DNA from: Agelaius tricolor | Taxonomy: Eukaryota; Chordata; Aves; Passeriformes; Icteridae | NCBI GenBank assembly: GCA_023055355.1 | Contig: JALJCS010000001.1 | Location: 47,187,381-47,251,380, forward strand | Direction: 5' to 3' | Length of the DNA: 64,000 bases | Shown here: piece after piece, positions 50,779 through 62,049 of the stretch | Numbering within the stretch: position 1 is the stretch's first letter | Layout of the letters: each line of letters opens with the position of its first letter | Made by a program: the position numbers and the translations under genes | The notes under the pieces: model-generated | Told to the model about the DNA's origin: nothing | The model's database searches: none | Seen by the model: only the letters and a program-made list of their open reading frames with translations

Positions 50779-52780
50779 AAGCACAGAAGAAAAAAAAATG
50801 TTAGAAGTAGGTGCTGTAAGATGACTTTCTGAGAAATACAGTTTACAACTGAAGTTGCCATGATTGTATCATACCAGATATTGAAAGATGGATTGCCTTC
50901 TGTTTTAATGTCCTGGAGCGAGACAGATTTTTATGGTCTGCTTCCCTTTCTGAAACAGGCTTCAAAAATCTTCTTAAAATTGATAATAAAAGCCTTAATG
51001 CATTGAGAACAAGAAATACCATGGTTTCAAGTGACATACCCTCATCTACACAACTCATGTTAAAATCTATATGTCTTCCCACAGAGAAGCTATGCATTGA
51101 AATAATACTTGGAGTAGACAGCTTCTAGCAAGAGAAATGCAGTCTTGGGAGTAGGAAATGCCCTCTTCTTTTTCACTTCTTATTCTTCTGCATAGCACAA
51201 CATCTTCTGCCATCTAAAAGCAGTCTTGGAGCAGTCATAGTGATCCACAACAAGAAGAATATTTGTATCAAGTATGCTATACACATGCAATCCTACCATT
51301 TCCATCATAATCCAATGGAAATGCATGTAAAACTGAAGAGTTGGTAAGAAATCCACTTTCTGCAGCAATGACAACTATCTTGTTCCTACATGAAAGAAGG
51401 ATCTGATTCCTGATTACTCCAATAATATATTTTAAAGTAAGAAATTATTTCATAAAAGAGATAATTGTTTATAATTAACAGGAGAATTTTTTCAATTTAA
51501 AATCATTTTCCCCAAAGAAGCAAACTAAAGAAAAACATGAAACTGTAAGAAACCAGCCAAATCACCAAGAAACAGAAAATGGAAACTTTTTTTCCCTTTA
51601 CAGTGAAAACTGCAGAAAAAAAAAAAAAGTTTTACATGTTTTAATGAAGTTCTTAGTGGATGTTTCTGAACATCTCCCCTTAAACATTCTCCCTCTGCTT
51701 GAGGCAACTAGACTCCAGGATCAGGGCATGATTCTCATCATGTGCTGGAATCCAGGAGCTACCCCCACAGGTGAGATCTCCTCCCAAGCAATACTTCTGG
51801 TGCCCTGTGGGAGATGCAGTCAGCCACAATGCTGCACCAAGGGAACACAGTGAAGCATTTCTAAATGACAGCTTTAAAATCTCAAGCCAACATTTCTCAC
51901 CACTCCCAAATGCAACAGAGAATACAAACAGCCTTACGGACCTGTATACGCAGAAGGGCTATGGCCAGTGACAGGCAAACGACCGTGAAGAAGCACCAGC
52001 TGCCCTTTCCCAAATGCAGCTGCTGTGTCCACACCCAGCAGACAAGCACAAGGCTACACTTTCCAAAGCTCCCACTCAAAAACTAGCCTCCTATCACATG
52101 CCAGACTAGGAAAAAAAAAAAAAAAAACAACCAAAATTAGCCATCTTTATTTTGAACTGAAGATATCTCAGCAGGACAGCCCTGGTTGTTTGCAGGGCTG
52201 TGCTGTCCAGCTCATCCAGGTGTTTTTTGGTAACAGGTATGTGAGCAATGGTACAAGAAGCAGGGACTACAGCCCACACCCCTGGGAAAGATGGCTAGTA
52301 TGGTTTTCAGACTGCATGGGGCCTCAGGAACAGCATGCTGCTAACGGACCAGATCTACCGCAGCAGCTAGCACGGCCCAACAGGAACTGACAGGCACAGC
52401 AAAACATTTAGGCACAGAAGACACTGTATGTATTTTATAGAGTTTTACTTCAAGCTGGATATGGTCATATGGATTGTATTTCCAGAAACAACTCCAGCAC
52501 ATCTCTTAGTTTAGATTCATCTTAAAGGAATCCAACTGGCCCACCGCGAACTATATGGAGATGGACAGTAAGTGGAACAACTGAAGCAGGGGCATCAAAA
52601 GCCCACTCCTGCCATGAACCACAACACTATAACTGTACAACCACACCCAAGAGCATCTGCGTGCAGAGGGACAGACTTTTTTGAGCTACTTTTTAAGATA
52701 CTCTTCAGATGTCAGTAAATCTGCACAGTAGCTTGAACCGCTCAATTCTTACTCAGTAACTTGGAACTGCTCATTGAAAC

Positions 52781-52868
52781 AATTCTAACTCTAGATCAGA
52801 AATTGGTAAACACCACTTTAACAATCCCAAACGGGAATTTACCAATTTCTGATGATTGGGTCAGAATT
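52781..52868. ncRNA. Long hairpin, miRNA-precursor-like or MITE relic
   Basis: The core is a perfect 16-bp inverted repeat: ATCAGAAATTGGTAAA at 52795-52810 against TTTACCAATTTCTGAT at 52838-52853, with a 27-base loop. Pairing resumes outside the core: aattct and parts of aactctag (52781-52794) pair imperfectly with gattgggtcagaatt (52854-52868). The result is an 88-nt structure with about 30 bases per arm, similar in size to a pre-miRNA. It can fold on either strand and lies in the predicted GREM2 intron about 2.2 kb from the donor. I do not recognise the sequence as a known miRNA. A palindromic miniature transposon remnant is an equal alternative. Confidence 0.35.
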
Positions 52869-54967
52869 ATTATGTTATTTTAGCAATAGTGTTAGAAGTA
52901 AACCAGTTACCAGATTTATTAAGCAAAAGTCAAACAGGATTATTTATTACAAAAGATGATCTGGATCTCTGAGATTTACTCTTTCATAGAGATTGATAAA
53001 TGGTGACTGAAACCAAGCATTTTCCAATTTATTGATGCCATTCACTGGGTACTTCAGATATTAATTTTTATCCTCACTTGATACTATGAAAAGAAACAAA
53101 AGTCTCCACAGTTAAATTCTTCAACTTTTCATACATTTGTTATATTCCCCATTGAAAGTCATGCACAGTCTATTTAAAAGATAAAAAAAGAAAATATATT
53201 TCAGCTAAACAAATCAGCTCAAAACCTTGGGTTAGCGGCATTTATTTTTCTGGCACTCTTGTGGAGGTCTTACTGATGCTTTTCACTGACACATCTTTCA
53301 CTTATCAGACTGCAATGGAAGACTGAGTGAAACTCCCTGCTACTACATGAACCTCCTCCCTGCACACAAGAGCTCTGCCCGAACAGCGGGCTGCAAGAGA
53401 GGGGAGGAGGCAAAATCCTACTTGCTTGAGGCTTCTCGCTCATCCTAGAACAGAGATTTTACAAATCATTCCTCTCTTTTCAGCTGCACAGTGATCACAA
53501 ATCAAGGACTCAGGACTTCAGTTGGAGGACAGCAGTTCATGAGGACCATGCAACAAAAGTGAGAGAGAGAGACAATTTGCCCAGAGTGTGAACACTGTCA
53601 CAGCACCCTCATGTCCTGGCTCCCAAGGCAGGCACACTGCTGTTCCACACAGTTACTTTCTTGAAGCGATTTTTAAAAATCTTAGCATCTTACTCCTAAA
53701 TTTTTGCAAGTAATGAAGAAAGACCAGCGTGAGAAGCAGGAACCAAGTTTTGCAAGTGAAGCATCTGCATTAAAATACATCAAGCATTATGAGCAAATAC
53801 TTCAGGCTGTCCATACTTTTTGAAGTTCAAGAAACAATCTAATCCCCTAAGGAAACACAGCATCTGTATTGTATTGGCACAGGTGGGAACACAAGATTCT
53901 GAAGTGATTACTAATTTCACCCTGGTTGAGCAAGAAATAGCCCTGAAGCAGCCTGATAAGCAACTTCCTAATTGGAGCTCTGAGCTGACATTGCTTGGTC
54001 TTGCACCTGCTGCTTCATGATTGTTGAGAGGACTGTGGGAGTCCTAACCTGGGGATTTTTCTCAGGGAATCTCTATCATTCGGCTGAAGTTCACCTGACT
54101 CTACTCACTGGGATTTCATTGTTTTTATTTCGCCTCTTTCAGAGAGAGAGGAAAAAAATAAAAAAAAAAAAAAAGAGAGATTTAACTTGTTATGAGCTGT
54201 TAATTTTGTCCTCAAAAATCCACCAAAAGTTATATAACCACTTTCACAATAGCATGCTAAAAATAAGAGCTGTTCAGCCAAATGCCACTGCAATTTTTTT
54301 ATAAGACCTGTGCCTCCAATTCTGAAAGACCTGTGGAAACACAAATATTTCCTTAACTTTAGCAAAAAGTCAGTCAGGAGCTCCTTGTGAGACAGACATG
54401 AGTTTGTATAATCCTCAAGTTCAAGGTAAAAAAAACCCGAGTATCTGTATACGCACACGTATACTTCCAAGTCATGACTTAAAGTAATGCTATTCGCTCT
54501 TGGAGCTGATCCCTCGTGGGGTTTCATAATCACAAACCATCATTAACCCAAAGCAAAGAAAGAAAGGTACAAAGGGGCACAGGTTTCAAGCACGAACTAT
54601 TTTTTTTTCTGATTTGTCTTTCTTTTTCCTTTGCGGGGCAGCGTGGGGACGCGACGCACGACGCTCCAAACGCTGGGCAACCTGGCCATCCAGGTGACTT
54701 CCCAGGGCGCTCGGAGCAAGGCAGCCAGAGCTCGGCGCCGCTCTCGCTGAGTTCGCTCCGTGCCCCTGCCAGCGCCCGCGGGCGGCGAGGGCTCGGACGC
54801 GCCGCTCCCCGAGGCGTGCGCGGCCCCGCCGAGCTCCCCGCGCCGCGCCGGGACGGGCCGGGCGGGCGGCAGAGCGGCGCGGGGCTGCGGGACGGGACGG
54901 CGCTGCGGGCTGTCACCGCACCGCGCCCGCGGGGCCCGCCGCCTGTCCCCAGAGGGGCGGTAGCAGG

Positions 54968-55012
54968 GCAGGGGAGGAGGAGAAGGAGGAGGAGGAGGAG
55001 GAGGAAGGGAGC
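54968..55012. repeat. (GGA)n/(TCC)n purine tract
   Basis: Ggggaggaggagaagg followed by about seven GGA units. It lies just inside the predicted intron, 60-110 bases past the donor, and is C/T-rich on the GREM2 sense strand. Such tracts can form G-quadruplex or triplex structures. Confidence 0.9.
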
Positions 55013-55075
55013 GAGCCGGCCGCAAGAGGAGCGGTGCCAGGCTAGGGCGCTGGGCGCCCCCCGGCCGCCCCATAC

Positions 55076-55290
55076 CTGCACTGAGGCGGGGAAGGGTCCG
55101 CAGCGCGCTCCGTCCGCCGGCTATAGATCCCAAGGGGCGATGAAGCGGGGTGGCGGTCGCCGCCCTCTGCCGCTGCTGCCGGTGGCGGTGGTGCGAAGCC
55201 CTCGCCGGCTGCAGATGCCCATAGGCGCTCGGTGGGGCCAGCGGTGCGCGGAGAGAGCGAGGCAGCTGTGCCGGTCCCGACGGCCGCGGG
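55076..55290 (-). other. GREM2: Predicted non-coding first exon of GREM2
   Basis: The right (5') edge is a guess, set about 60 bases downstream of the CCAAT box. The left edge is the donor: the - strand reads cctcagTGCAG|GTATGGGG, a good match to the CAG|GTRNG consensus. Joining this exon to the coding exon gives CAG-G-ATG-G, with A at -3 and G at +4, a strong initiation context. If transcription starts right of 55222, the leader contains a short upstream ORF (55222 down to 55121). Other donors in the island are weaker. No cDNA is available here, so the exon is a prediction. Confidence 0.45.
55121..55222 (-). other. Possible upstream ORF in the GREM2 leader
   Basis: On the - strand an ATG at 55222 opens 33 codons (MGICSRRGL... 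ending APWDL) and stops at 55121, before the predicted donor. It counts as a uORF only if the transcription start lies further right. The peptide is arginine-rich because of GC composition and resembles nothing I know. Confidence 0.25.
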
Positions 55291-55350
55291 GAGCGCGGCA
55301 CTGGCTCGGCGCAGCCACTGCCCGAGGAGAGGATCAAGGCCCCGCTTTCG

Positions 55351-55355
55351 ATTGG
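55351..55355 (-). promoter_or_regulatory. GREM2: CCAAT box on the GREM2 strand
   Basis: ATTGG on the + strand, within cgattggctcc, is the reverse complement of CCAATCG, the usual NF-Y site. It lies about 275 bases upstream of the predicted donor and points towards GREM2, as expected for a TATA-less CpG-island promoter. Confidence 0.5.
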
Positions 55356-57020
55356 CTCCGGTGGCCAAACAGCTCACACCGGCCTGCCCGCCCGCACGCC
55401 CGCCCGCCGCCTCCCGCCCGCCTCCCCTCCGCCGCCGGCCGCCCCGCTCCTCCCGCCGCCCGCCGGCTTCCCAACCTGGCGGGCACTGCTAGCTCCGCTC
55501 GTTCCCCCTCACACCCTCCCGCTCCCCCACTACGCCCCCCCCTTCCCTAAGACGACGTCCAATCCCTTTGTTTATGTAGGGACATTCTCACCCGGGGTCT
55601 GACAAAACACCCTCCTTCCCTTCGCATCTTCCTCCGAGAGCTGAAGGACCCGCAACTTTAAGCATTCGTGACATTTTATGTCATGCTCAATATTCAGACA
55701 CGTTTGTTCTCTGAACATTTAAGAAAAATATCCCTAGCCGGTAAAATTGAAAGCATGCAGTGCTTGATCACCTGAGGGCTAAATCTGAGGTAGGACAAAG
55801 CATTCTTTCCCTGAGTTGAGTTTGCTTTTCTTACTCTATTTGGGCTCCTAGCCTCAGCTGGGTTGACTACACGTCAAATCTCGGCATGCACAGAAAATAG
55901 AACCAGGATGGCTCCTTGTCCTGAGTCTCAGGTTATTCACTCTCAGCGGCTGTGGTTGTCATTCCTTGGTGCATCTTTGCTGTTGGTATTCCTCTTGCTC
56001 AGGATGACTTAAGTGACCTGTGGAAAAGTATTCTCCCTCCTGCAGATGTGCTGTAATCTTACGGCAAATCTTAGACCTGTCTTATGGGCAAAGTGGCGAG
56101 CCTTTGGTTTGACCCTCTGTTTAAACAACGTACAGTTGAACCAGATGAATAGGTCCTGTGGGTTTTCTCAGTGCAAGAAGATGTTGTAATACTTCCAGTA
56201 AGCACGCTGACAAAATTGCTTATTAAAATTAGGGAGAACAAAATGATGAGCTGTAACAGATGCACTCTTAATTAATTCAATGACCTGCATTTAACTGATG
56301 CTGTTGAATTAAGCAGCATCTATGCCTGTTGCTACATCAGATGCCACTAAAAGTCAATATTGATCCAAATTTGGCAGATTGAAGCTTTTGAAACAGTGGA
56401 TGGAGTTGCAGAGATACCTTTGCATGACACCAGAATGTACATTTCTTAATGGTGACCTCCATAACATTTTTAATTGATTCTGTATTTAATTATTTTTTTT
56501 TTCCAACAAAATGGTATGCTATTTTTCATTCCCTATAAAACATGCATACTTTTGTCTCTTTGGGGCATACAGAACTAGTTAAGAATGGTTTTGTTTATAT
56601 TTTGTACAGGCAAAAGTCAGAAAAATAAAAATAGAAATATTGAGAAATATATAAACCCAGAGATATTTAGAAATATCCATACTTGGAGTATAATCCATCC
56701 CCCATTTTAAAAGCTTTATTAGCTTTATTAGCAGAAACGTCCCTCAGTGAATTCAGTAAAGCTACACCTCTGGAACTTTAGTTACCACCCAAGAATAACT
56801 AAAAAATCCTGTTTCTTTTTTATTAAATGTTTTTCCTTCACATGTTGCTGATTTATTTTTCCCTGGAGAAATGAAATTGCTGGTTTAGAGACCAAGCTAC
56901 ATTTCCAGCCATGGCCCAAGAGACACAGCAGCCTCTGCACTTCTGTCACACCCCCAGCCCTGACACCTCCATCACAGGCATGTCTCTCCCTGCATGCTCC
57001 TGATCCAAGTGACTGGCTGA

Positions 57021-57100
57021 CATATACATATATATATATATACACAGATGCATACACACATGCACATACAAATACACATATATATATATATATGTGTACA
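57021..57100. repeat. Compound (TA)n/(CA)n microsatellite
   Basis: Two TA cores (57029-57042 and 57079-57093) separated by imperfect ca/ta text. The tyrosine- and isoleucine-rich open frames on the - strand here come from the repeat. Confidence 0.93.
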
Positions 57101-59261
57101 CTGTCTTTCAGTATTTCCTAAGTCTTCACTCTGACTTTTTTCTGGGAAGAATGTAGACTCCATTTTCAAGGCCTCTTCTCAGCCTCCTGTTTTTCTCCCT
57201 GAACAGACAGGTATTTGTGTCAGAGGAAGGGTTACGGCCCTCCAGCTGAGCATTGGCTGAAGCAAACATTATAGCAGTCTGTTCCCTTAGGCTTCCTTCT
57301 AGCTACTAGTTTGCAACCATATTGTCTTCTAATTTCAATGCAAATTGTATATCCTGCTACGTGTTATTTGGGGGAAAAACCGTTGAACTCATTAGAGAAG
57401 TTTTCATGTAATATATTTGCCATACTCCTCCTTATGGACCAAGAACTTTCTTTGGTACAGATGACTTAGGACATAATAAGATTTTGTATTTGCAGAGTTG
57501 CTGCTTCCCATTAGCTATTTTCAACACTGTGTTTGTTTCCTTCTGTGTTTGGATTCCTTTACAGCACTGATAAGTTTCCCTCTAGTCTTGTTCAATTTAA
57601 TAGCTTTTAACCTGTCTGTTTTATTTATGTCTGCTTAAGTGCTTATTTAATCTTTTCCCTTATAACTATAATGACCTTCCACAGGTTACTATAATCCTAG
57701 AAGGTATGTGGGGAATTTAAAGATTTAAAAGTCGTTTGACTTCATAAATAATTTTTATTTTCTCATTATGGGGTTTATTTTTAAACCAAAAATGTTTCAT
57801 TTTCTGTTGGATCAATGATTGTTTTTCACACATATTTCTTTCACATATATAGTAGTAAGCAAACTGAGACATTTTGGATTCTAAACAACTTTTTTCTTTT
57901 TTTTACAGTTTGGTTAGTGAGAACTGCAAAGGGTCTTGATCTGACAGGGAAAATACACAGCATATTTATTCTTTGGTGTGGTCTAAAACTAGAATTTTAT
58001 GCCATTAAAAATAGTTACTTATCCAGGTTTTTGTTTATATTTTAAAAACTGAAAGAGTTATATTCTGCAGATAGCATTTACCCAGCAATATCACTGTAAA
58101 GCACATTTGTATTGATATTGCTGCTTCTTTCCTCCACTGTGAGTGCCTGACTTCTATTATATGCTGTACTTAAACTAACAGACTAACCTTTTAATGTGCC
58201 CTGGCAATTACAGAGCCATTAATTCAGCAAGACGTTGAAGCCTATACCTACTTTTAATGTACAGATTTAATGACTATATTCTACTTCTGATGTGGCCACC
58301 CTTCAGGAATGACTGTAATCCGTGTCTTTTGTCTCACACTGAGACAAAACACAAACAACTGGTGCCCATCTCCTTCACAGCAAGGTCCATATCTTTGTCA
58401 TCGCCACTACAGAAGCTGTTCTGCTTTGCAGCCCTGAACTCAGAGCTTGTCTTGATCTGTGAGCACATATGGCAGGAGTGCCTGCAGAGCACGAAGAGCT
58501 GTAGCACAGCCCCAGAGCCAAAGGAGGCTTGAGAAATGGTACTGTCAGACACATACCCCAACCTCATTTCTGCCCCAAGACACAATCCACTGTTACATAA
58601 ATCAGAAAAGAAGAAACCTGGGAGATTTGGTGGTCCCAGCTGGTGATCATATGAATTATTCCTGTTTGTATATTGACAAATATATTGCACTGAATGAACA
58701 GCCTGGTGATTTGTGTCAGGTTACACACATATCCTCCTCTCTTGGGCCCTGAGTAAGCAGTCAAGCTCTGCAGACAGGATCTGGCTCAGTACCCTCCTGG
58801 GAGATTGCTGTCCTGAGACTCCTGACTGTCCAAGGGATGCCATACCTTTCTGACTCAGGTACAGCCCCACAAACTGATCTCACTGCCTTACAAATACCCC
58901 TTTTGTTTCTTCATGGTTCCTGCCTCTCAACTAACCTGCATTGCCTTGTTCTAATCCTAGCTCATGTTTATCCGCAACTTTCAGTGCAAGCTCTTTGATT
59001 TCTTCACTTTGCTGTTGATTTGCTCTTTGGTTTGAGGTACCCATGATTTCTCAGTTTTCCTGGGTGCATTTCCATTTGGAGCCTTGGGCTGGTCTGTCCT
59101 TGGTGACTGACTCCTGGTCTTGAGTTTCTTCCGTTTCAGTGGCTGGACCCACCCCAACTACACTCACTTAGCACAAGTATTCCACTTGTGGCTCCTTAAT
59201 AACTTCCGTTCAAAGCCACCTTTCTGAATGGGAATTACAAAACATGATATCCCACTGTTGA

Positions 59262-59425
59262 CGCGGAACATTTGGCACACAGCTTATCTGCACGATAACT
59301 CAGCCGCCGGTGGGATAGGTCGTGTGGGCAATGTCGGGTTGTGGCTTAGGAGAAGATGCAAGAATGCGGGAGAATGTGGCGTCCCTGCAAGATAAATCAC
59401 ACTTGTCAAGATCTTCAACGGCTCG
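59262..59425. other. CpG-rich patch of unknown nature
   Basis: Eleven CpGs in about 165 bases (for example acgcgg, gccgccgg, gtcgtg, gtcggg, gcggg, ggcgtcc) inside a CpG-poor region. No long open frame, no repeat family and no clear core promoter element could be named. It could be a small regulatory element or part of a young insertion. Confidence 0.35.
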
Positions 59426-62049
59426 TACTGTTTTCACAGACAATTAGGCACCTAAATGCCTTTGGACATAGTGCACCTGTTTTTTAGTTTGGAGTTCTTT
59501 CTAACATTGTGGATTTAAGCCAGGAAAGCACTCTAAGCAGCAGTAATTTTGATCCTGTTTTTTTCAGTACTTTATCTTTGCTATGTTGAAAACAACTCGA
59601 AAATATGTCTCTACCTAGACAGGGCAACATCCCATCCCAGAACATGAGCAAATACTTCATACAACCCCCGATAAAGAACTTCATTAACATGGTTAAATGT
59701 ATTCCTGGCAAAAGTGCCATCTCTGTATTTCACAGTCATCACGAATGAAACATTCTTAGTATTGCCTTGTTCTGACTTCAAAGATAAATTACCCTGTGCA
59801 CACCTTATACACCTTAGAAGGAAAAAAAAGTGTTATTACATTTCTTTAGCTTCTTTCACTTCATTCCCATCAAAATTTCATTTAAAGTCTCTAGATGCCC
59901 TGAGCCCATCTATGTGCTCCAGGCACTCAGGCTTTCAGGTAGCTGAAAGTTGTTTCTGCTTTGTTTGCTCTTTGGGAGGAAATAATGGCTCCTCACACAA
60001 CTACCTTTGAAAAGTCTCCAGAAGGCTCACAAATTCACTTTACCAGATTAAATAAGATTAGTCTACACAGGGCCTGAAGAAAATTTCTCCTTGATTGAAA
60101 TTTTTTTTTTCCCCAGGGATGATTCCAGCTTTGACCAATGAAGTGCCTCTCAACACTATCTTTAAAGCTATGGTTCATAAAGTCATGAACACTATAAAGC
60201 CTTTCAATTCTTCGAAATAACTTGAGCTACACAGAATCCTTCAAAAACTGCTAATCTAGAATGAAAGCAGTGATCTCATGTGCCAAAGCATCACATGTCC
60301 TACATTATCTGTTTCATTCGCTCTATGACCAGTCTAGACTTTTGCTTGTAACAACTTTCAGTGACAATTAAAAGAAAAAAAAAATGTTAATCTCTCTGAA
60401 GTCTGGTGTTCTCCTTCTCTAAACTAACCTTAGACACTCTTTCTCCCTGTTTTGATGATGCTCTACTGGTTTTAGAGCAGACAATCCTCCCAAAATCTGG
60501 GGTGATATGAATGATGAAGTCACAAGTTAATCTCAACTCCATTCTATTTTCTCTGGTTAGATTGCAGTATTATCTAGACAAAGAAGAGAGATGAGTAGCA
60601 GAGAACAGAAGCCCATTTGAGATGAGTTCTCTTCCTTCTTCTCTGCCATGAGGAGCTGTGGGGACATCTGGATCTCTAGGGAACATCACTAAATAGGACC
60701 AGATAACCTCAAAATATTAGAGCCAGACCAGCCCTGTCATGTATGATTCACTTGCTGTATAACGCCTAATAAAGGCAATATGTGTGGAACCAGGAAGGCA
60801 GCCAATGCAACTTCTTCCAAGAACTGTGAGTAATTAACAGGGTCTCTGGTTAATTTCTTTCATGAAAAAGTGTTGAGTGAGATTCTTACAAGTGGTACTT
60901 TTTGTGTGATGTCTCCCTCTACTCCTAAACAGCACAAGTTCATGCAACTTGAAAGGGAGAAAAAGTAAAATTCAAGTTTCAGAATTTGGGAAGAGTTTGT
61001 CTCCAGCTGCATCAGCTAGTGTATCTTTGCTTCACTTTAGGTCTTCATCTCCTGGTGGTTTTCCTCTCAAAATCTGGTTCTATAACCCAGCTGTAATTAT
61101 TGTATCCTCATATAACATGCCTGAGCTTCTTCCTTTTTGAATCTTTAGCTTCTTCCTTTTTTGAAGTGTTTCAAATCTCTAGTGTTTCAGAGGAAAAATC
61201 ATTCAGAACTTCCCTGAGATGAAAGAAGCCTAATTAATTCCATCATGTTGCAAAGGAGAAGAAATTCACAAAAAGCTACATATTGTCCTTGCTTGTGGAT
61301 CTCATGTCCTGCAGCTATGAAGAAGAGGAAAGCAAAATTCTCAGCCTGCTGTTACTGTTACACTTTGTAAGGAATGCTCCATCTTTTTTTGCTCTCTATG
61401 TGCTGCAGGCTTCCCCTGGTACTGCCCTTGAAGCAGCCATTGCTGTCCATGACTGAGGTCCTGTCTCCTTTGAACTTAACAAGCACTTTTTTCCTCACTA
61501 CAACAGACCAAGAAGGTTGTGGAAGATGTTTGAGCTGCCCAAAGCAAACAGAGCCTACCCCCACCCCAAGCAGCAGAAGATGCTCCAATCAAACAAATAA
61601 AATGATGGGTGGTTCCTTCTGACAGTGGGGCAGATTTTAAGTGACAAGAATCCTGCCAGGGATATGTTGAGGATGGAGTACATGTGATAACAATTTAATA
61701 TGTGCATCACACAAGGCAGAAGTTAATATCCCTTGTTATATTAATATCACATGGCACTATTGAATTTGATATTTTAATTAAACCTAAATATATCTCACTG
61801 ATAGCGATTGGCCCTGGATGTTTTGGGAAATACACAAGCATTTAACTGAAACCATCAGTTCAAACAAAAGACTGTGTCCTCTTCAATATTTCAAATGTAT
61901 TATGAACATGTCAGCTAATTGTTCTGAAGAAATAATACTAAGCTGCTTCTGAATTAGTTGATGAGGTGACAGAGCACAGAATATCTTATAATGTGATGTT
62001 TGCCACATATGGCTCTCTGCAGGCCCTTGAAAACATAATGCCTGCTCCC

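Larger units (their letters stand above)
45816..54639. other. Intronic stretch without a gene
   Basis: About 8.8 kb between the LTR and the CpG island. It holds a CpG cluster with a TATA box (46480-46560), a perfect hairpin (48399-48424), a 25-bp tandem duplication (50729-50778), the long hairpin at 52781-52868, and A runs at 52110 and 54150. No coding exon was recognised. The ORFs here are short and overlap on both strands. Confidence 0.55.
16702..55075 (-). other. GREM2: GREM2 intron 1 (predicted)
   Basis: If the donor at 55075-55074 in the CpG island joins the acceptor at 16703-16702, the intron is about 38.4 kb. It has no convincing exon. Large introns with distal enhancers are typical for developmental BMP regulators, so conserved non-coding elements may be present, but I cannot see conservation from one sequence. 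Recognisable contents are listed separately: two CR1 copies, one ERVL LTR, microsatellites, short tandem duplications and hairpins. Confidence 0.6.
54640..55560 (-). promoter_or_regulatory. GREM2: CpG island, predicted GREM2 promoter
   Basis: An abrupt change from AT-rich DNA to about 900 bp of very GC-rich, CpG-dense sequence with many GGGCGG/CCGCCC-type words, the only such island in the window. The - strand carries a CCAAT box (ATTGG on +, 55351-55355) upstream of a strong donor, pointing left towards GREM2. A second CCAAT (55559-55563), next to a GACGTC core (55554-55559), reads on the + strand, so divergent transcription is possible. Long open frames on both strands, up to 344 codons, come from the composition. 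Linkage to GREM2 rests on orientation, the donor and the absence of any other gene. Confidence 0.65.
55561..62049. other. Upstream flank of GREM2, no gene seen
   Basis: About 6.5 kb right of the CpG island. Apart from a TA/CA microsatellite (57021-57100) and a CpG-rich patch (59262-59425), I see ordinary AT-rich sequence. In mammals the next gene on this side is RGS7, but no RGS-like exon was recognised. Short overlapping frames on both strands at 58260-58760 have no recognisable domain. Confidence 0.55.

Noticed and set aside
54516..55550. 344-codon open frame on + through the CpG island, with 183- and 246-codon frames on -
   Set aside because: High GC removes stop codons in all frames. The peptides are Arg/Pro/Ala-rich, overlap on both strands and resemble no family.
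58257..58764. Overlapping frames of 66-118 codons on both strands
   Set aside because: No domain, start context or splice evidence. Mutual overlap suggests chance.
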